Below, in pieces: positions 7,211 to 10,322 of a stretch of 10,322 nucleotides of DNA. Position numbers and translations under genes: made by a program. The stretch's first letter is position 1, and every line of letters starts with the position of its first letter. Source of the DNA: Chloroflexota bacterium (lineage in GTDB: Bacteria > Chloroflexota > Dehalococcoidia > Tepidiformales > Tepidiformaceae); the NCBI GenBank assembly GCA_021823905.1, contig JAKALX010000096.1:1-10322 (forward strand), written 5' to 3'. The notes under the pieces are model-generated. The model saw only the letters and a list, made by a program, of their open reading frames with translations, was not told the origin of the DNA and did not search any database.

Positions 7211-7305
7211 TGGCCGGTCTCGGTTGCTCGTGCAAGCTCCGGCGTTACGAGCGGGAAGCCGGGCAGGCCCCTGAGCCGGTTGTCGGGAGTACGAGGTGCT
7301 TTCAA
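7207..7305 (-). CDS. Candidate 32-residue small ORF coupled to the MBL gene
   Basis: Starts at TTG 7305 and encodes 32 residues beginning MKAPRTPDNRLRG and ending ARATETGQ. It is preceded by GGAGGAG (7318-7312) at 6-nt spacing, one of the strongest Shine-Dalgarno sites in the window. Its TGA (7209-7207) overlaps the MBL gene's GTG as GTGA. The MBL start has no ribosome binding site of its own, so ribosomes finishing this ORF could reinitiate there. The peptide is proline- and arginine-rich, has no signal or membrane segment, and I do not recognise it. The same frame stays open upstream to a GTG that would give 49 residues, but with no ribosome binding site noted. It may be a leader peptide, a small protein, or chance. 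Confidence 0.4.
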   Translation of the reverse strand: MKAPRTPDNRLRGLPGFPLVTPELARATETGQ

Positions 7306-7311
7306 GGATCT

Positions 7312-7318
7312 CTCCTCC
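7312..7318 (-). promoter_or_regulatory. Strong ribosome binding site upstream of the small ORF
   Basis: The - strand reads GGAGGAG, 6 nt before TTG 7305 and about 100 nt before the MBL start. It is too far away to serve the MBL gene directly, which is the main argument for translation of the small ORF in between. Confidence 0.5.
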
Positions 7319-7403
7319 GCGGGGATGTTGGAGCGGTCAGACTTGTTGCGCGACACGGGCCACCAGCAGGGCGGCGATCTCCTGGCGTGCGAGCGTCTCG
7401 CGG

Positions 7404-10322
7404 CTACCAGGTGTCGACGTTGCGGCGCTTCTTCTCGCGGCGTGGCAAGAGTGGCGGGATCGAACGCAGGCCGTTGAGGATCCGGGAGCGCGTGTCCGCC
7501 GGGTCGATGACGTCATCGACGCCGAACGAGACGCCGTAGCTTACCGCCTTTCCGCGCTCATATGCGCGGGCGACGAGGTCCTTGAACCGTTCGAGACGCT
7601 CCTCGGGATTCTCGATTGCCGCGAGCTCGTTGCGGTACCCGAGCTTGACCTGGCCCTCCAGGCCCATCCCCCCGAACTCGCCCGTCGGCCAGGCCATCGC
7701 GAAGAACGGCTCCTTGAAGCTGCCGCCGGCCATCGCCTGCGCTCCCAACCCGTAGGCCTTGCGGAGGACGATCGTGAAATGCGGAATCGTCAGGTTAGCG
7801 CCGGTGACGAAGAGGCGGCTGCAGTGGCGCACGAGCGCGGTCTTCTCGACCTCGGGGCCGACCATCATCCCCGGCGTGTCACAGAGGACGAGCAGGGGGA
7901 TGTCGAAGGCGTCGCAGAGCTGCATGAACCGCGCGGCCTTGTCGGAACCGTCGCTGTCGATAGCCCCGGCGAGGTAGACGGGATTGTTCGCGAGGATCCC
8001 GATCGGGCGTCCCTCCAGGCGGCCGAAGGCGGTCACCATCCCGAGGCCGAACTTCGGGCGCAGCTCGATCACGGAGCCCGTATCGCAGAGCGTGTTGATC
8101 ACGTCGCGAACGTCGTAGATGCGCAGGCGGTCTTCGGGGACGACGTGCCGCAGCAGGCGCTGGTCCGCGCACTCCCATTCGGCAATCGGCCCCTGGAAGT
8201 AAGACACGTACTGCTTCGCCACCCGCACCGCTTCTGCCTCGTCGGCCACGGCGACGTCGACGACGCCGTCGGGCACCTGCACGTCCATCGCCCCGACCTC
8301 TTCGGGACGAAACACGCCCAGGTTGCCGCCCTCGATCATCGCCGGCCCGCCCATGCCGATGTTCGAGTTCGCGGTCGCGATGATGATGTCGCAACAACCG
8401 AGCAGTGCCGCGTTGCCGGCAAAGCAAAAGCCCGAGTTGATTCCGACGAGCGGCACGCGGCCGCTGAGGCGCCCCATGGTCGCAAAGGTTGGCGTGTCGA
8501 GCGGGCGTCCGCCGAAGCTGTCGCCGCTGACTGCCTGCCCGCCCTGGCGACGTCCGCCCGTCCCCGCGCGCCCGCCGCCGCCCTCGGTGAAGAAGAGGAC
8601 GGGGAGCTGCCACTTTTCCGCCAGTTCGAGCATGCGGTCGGTCTTCGGGTGGTTGATCGCGCCCTGGGTCCCGGCGAGGACCGTGTAGTCGTACGAGAGC
8701 ACGACGCAGCGCGAGCGGTCGGGCCCGAAAAGGTCTCGGTTCACGGAACCCACGCCGGTGACCATGCCGTCGGTCGGGAACTTGCGAATCACTTCTTCCA
8801 GCGGCAGGCCGGTGCCCGGTGTCAGCACGAGGCTGCCGTGCTCGACGAAGGTGCCCGGGTCGCAAAGGTCGTCGATGTTTTCGCGCGCCGTGCGCTGGCC
8901 CGTCTTCCGGCGGCGGGCGACGGCGTCGGGGCGGGCCGCGTCGAGCGCCGCCGCCTGGCGATCGAGCACCTCGGCGAGGTCGGGGCGGACGTATGCTGGG
9001 TCGATCGCTTTCTCTTCTTCGCCTGCTCCGCCCTCTATCTCTTGCTCTTCGATGAACGCGAGCGGGTGGCCCTCGTAGATCGTGTCGCCCGGCGCCACGT
9101 TCAACTGGCGCAGGACACCGCTGCACGAGGCGCGGATGACGTGCTCCATCTTCATGGCCTCCATGACGAGGAGCTGCTGGCCTTTGCGGACCTCGTCGCC
9201 GGCGCTGACCGCAACGCTGACGATGGTTCCCTGGATCGGCGCGGGTACGGCTGTGAAGCCGCTGGCGGTCATCTCGGCTTCGCCGCCGGCCGCCGGCGGC
9301 TCCTGTCTCCCCTGCTTGCCGAAGTCGAGCACCGCCAGGGGGTCGATCGAGTCGACGCGCGCGCCCGCGCGTCCCGGTGTCTCCCGCTGCGCCGGACCGG
9401 CCGCTTCGAAGAAGAGGCGCGGGTGGGCGGCGGCGGTGCTCTGCGCGAGCTCGGCGAGGTGGTCGTCGACGAACGTCGTGTAGAGCCTGGCCGAGGTCAC
9501 CTCGGGATGGGCAAGGAGCGCCTGGAGGAGCGGCAGATTCGTCTGGACGCCGTCGACGCGCATCTCGCAGAGCGCGCGATAGGCGTGGTTGGCCGCCGCC
9601 GCGAAGTCGTTTGAAGGACTCCAGGCGATCACCTTCGCCAGCAGGGAGTCGAAACGGATCGCCGGCGTGTACCCGGCGTAGCCGCAGGTGTCGGTCCGAA
9701 CGCGGGGCCCGGAAGGCGTCTCGAAGGTCAGCAGGGTTCCGCCGGATGGCCGTGGGCTCCCGTCGGGCCCCATCGTCTCCGCGTTGACGCGGGCCTGGAT
9801 AGCGAAACCGCGCGGGGCCGGAACGTCGGCCTGGCGCAGACCGAGCGCGGCGAGGCTGAGGCCACCGGCGAGCTGCAACTGGGTGACGACGATGTCGAGC
9901 CCGGTGACCTCCTCGGTAACGGTGTGCTCGACCTGGAGCCGGGCATTCGCCTCCATGAAGAAGAAGCCGGACGACGCGCCATCGCTCTCGGGGGCGACGA
10001 GGAACTCGATCGTCCCGGCGTTCGTGTAGCGCGCTTCGCGGGCGATGCGGACGGCCGCGTCGAGGAGCTGCGCTCGGATACGCGGGTCGAGCCCCGGCGC
10101 GGGGGCAATCTCGACGAGCTTCTGGTGGCGCCGCTGGAGGCTGCAACCCCGTTCCCACAGGTGGACGACTTCGCCCGTCGCGTCGCCGAGAACCTGGACC
10201 TCGACGTGCCGCGCGCGAGGAATGAACTGCTCCGCGTACACGTCTGTTATCCCGAAGGCTGCGCGCGCCTCCGACTGGCAGCGCTCGAACGCCTCTGGGA
10301 TCTCGTCCGCCGCCCGGACCAC
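7404..10322 (-). CDS. Single-chain biotin-dependent acyl-CoA carboxylase (BC-BCCP-CT), 5'-truncated
   Basis: Carries both half-reactions of an acyl-CoA carboxylase: ATP-dependent carboxylation of biotin, then transfer to an acyl-CoA. Some 972 residues are visible. The N-terminus, including the glycine-rich ATP-grasp loop, lies off the right edge; alignment by eye to E. coli AccC suggests about 165 residues are missing. Fragment positions: biotin carboxylase about 1-290, with RRHQKLVEIAPAP (64-76), GTIEF (103-107) and EANARLQVEH (124-133), which keeps the catalytic E, N, R, Q and E; AIQAR replaces the common AIEAR, as in pyruvate carboxylases. The biotinyl domain is about 355-426, with EAMKMEH and biotin Lys391. 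The carboxyltransferase is about 440-972, from GQRTARENIDDL through GAIDSDGSDKAARF, CDTPGMMVGPE and VLRKAYGLGAQAM. The size and order fit the single-chain long-chain acyl-CoA carboxylase family. The roughly 65-residue BC-BCCP linker is too short for a propionyl-CoA-carboxylase-type BT domain. Substrate is undetermined. Confidence 0.92.
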   Translation of the reverse strand: MVRAADEIPEAFERCQSEARAAFGITDVYAEQFIPRARHVEVQVLGDATGEVVHLWERGCSLQRRHQKLVEIAPAPGLDPRIRAQLLDAAVRIAREARYTNAGTIEFLVAPESDGASSGFFFMEANARLQVEHTVTEEVTGLDIVVTQLQLAGGLSLAALGLRQADVPAPRGFAIQARVNAETMGPDGSPRPSGGTLLTFETPSGPRVRTDTCGYAGYTPAIRFDSLLAKVIAWSPSNDFAAAANHAYRALCEMRVDGVQTNLPLLQALLAHPEVTSARLYTTFVDDHLAELAQSTAAAHPRLFFEAAGPAQRETPGRAGARVDSIDPLAVLDFGKQGRQEPPAAGGEAEMTASGFTAVPAPIQGTIVSVAVSAGDEVRKGQQLLVMEAMKMEHVIRASCSGVLRQLNVAPGDTIYEGHPLAFIEEQEIEGGAGEEEKAIDPAYVRPDLAEVLDRQAAALDAARPDAVARRRKTGQRTARENIDDLCDPGTFVEHGSLVLTPGTGLPLEEVIRKFPTDGMVTGVGSVNRDLFGPDRSRCVVLSYDYTVLAGTQGAINHPKTDRMLELAEKWQLPVLFFTEGGGGRAGTGGRRQGGQAVSGDSFGGRPLDTPTFATMGRLSGRVPLVGINSGFCFAGNAALLGCCDIIIATANSNIGMGGPAMIEGGNLGVFRPEEVGAMDVQVPDGVVDVAVADEAEAVRVAKQYVSYFQGPIAEWECADQRLLRHVVPEDRLRIYDVRDVINTLCDTGSVIELRPKFGLGMVTAFGRLEGRPIGILANNPVYLAGAIDSDGSDKAARFMQLCDAFDIPLLVLCDTPGMMVGPEVEKTALVRHCSRLFVTGANLTIPHFTIVLRKAYGLGAQAMAGGSFKEPFFAMAWPTGEFGGMGLEGQVKLGYRNELAAIENPEERLERFKDLVARAYERGKAVSYGVSFGVDDVIDPADTRSRILNGLRSIPPLLPRREKKRRNVDTW

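Noticed and set aside
7296..9614. A 772-codon open frame on the + strand opposite the carboxylase
   Set aside because: It is antisense to a gene with unmistakable carboxylase motifs. Long antisense frames are common in GC-rich genes, and its translation is low-complexity, rich in Arg, Asp and Ala, with no recognisable motif.
934..10322. A functional link between the cobalamin genes and the carboxylase through B12-dependent methylmalonyl-CoA metabolism
   Set aside because: It is biochemically attractive if the carboxylase made methylmalonyl-CoA, but the loci are on opposite strands, separated by a terminator and an unrelated gene, the carboxylase substrate is unknown and no mutase gene is present.

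Overview
The window is GC-rich bacterial chromosomal DNA, densely coding, with four-base start/stop overlaps between genes. There is no mobile element, RNA gene or CRISPR array that I can see. The gene set (late cobalamin genes, a single-chain biotin-dependent acyl-CoA carboxylase, a split-barrel flavin or F420 protein, a DinB-like protein) would suit a high-GC soil or aquatic bacterium such as a Chloroflexota or Actinomycetota member. That placement is inference, since the window has no taxonomic marker.

Layout. From the left edge to about 3000, on the + strand, lies the end of a cobalamin operon: cobD (5' end outside the window), cobQ and cobU. The first pair is joined by an ATGA overlap and the second by a GTGA overlap. 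A perfect 12-bp hairpin at 3027-3053 closes the operon and also faces the convergent gene behind it. From 3081 to 4958, on the - strand, is a stand-alone secreted beta-propeller (BNR/Asp-box) protein. It has its own recognisable promoter (5120-5148) and a leader of about 155 nt containing an inverted repeat. From 5266 to the right edge, also on the - strand, runs a second likely operon. In transcription order it holds a large carboxylase (start outside the window), a candidate 32-residue small ORF, an MBL-fold hydrolase, a split-barrel FMN/F420-type protein and a DinB-like helical-bundle protein. The last four are tightly spaced or overlapping (GTGA, ATGA, 11-bp gap).

How the genes work together. 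CobD makes (R)-1-amino-2-propanol phosphate for the nucleotide loop of cobalamin. CobQ amidates the corrin ring. CobU activates adenosylcobinamide to its GDP form. cobS, cobT and cbiB are not in the window. The carboxylase carries biotin carboxylase, biotinyl and carboxyltransferase parts on one chain and probably carboxylates an acyl-CoA. The MBL, split-barrel and DinB-like genes are probably co-expressed, but their joint role is not evident from sequence. The secreted propeller has paired cysteines suited to the extracytoplasmic side and lacks the sialidase FRIP motif, so its name should not be read as an enzyme activity.

Most of the window is ordinary. The points most worth a second look are the small ORF that appears to couple translation into the MBL gene, the coupled MBL/split-barrel/DinB set, and the start, promoter and leader of the propeller gene. 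I found no convincing undescribed large system.
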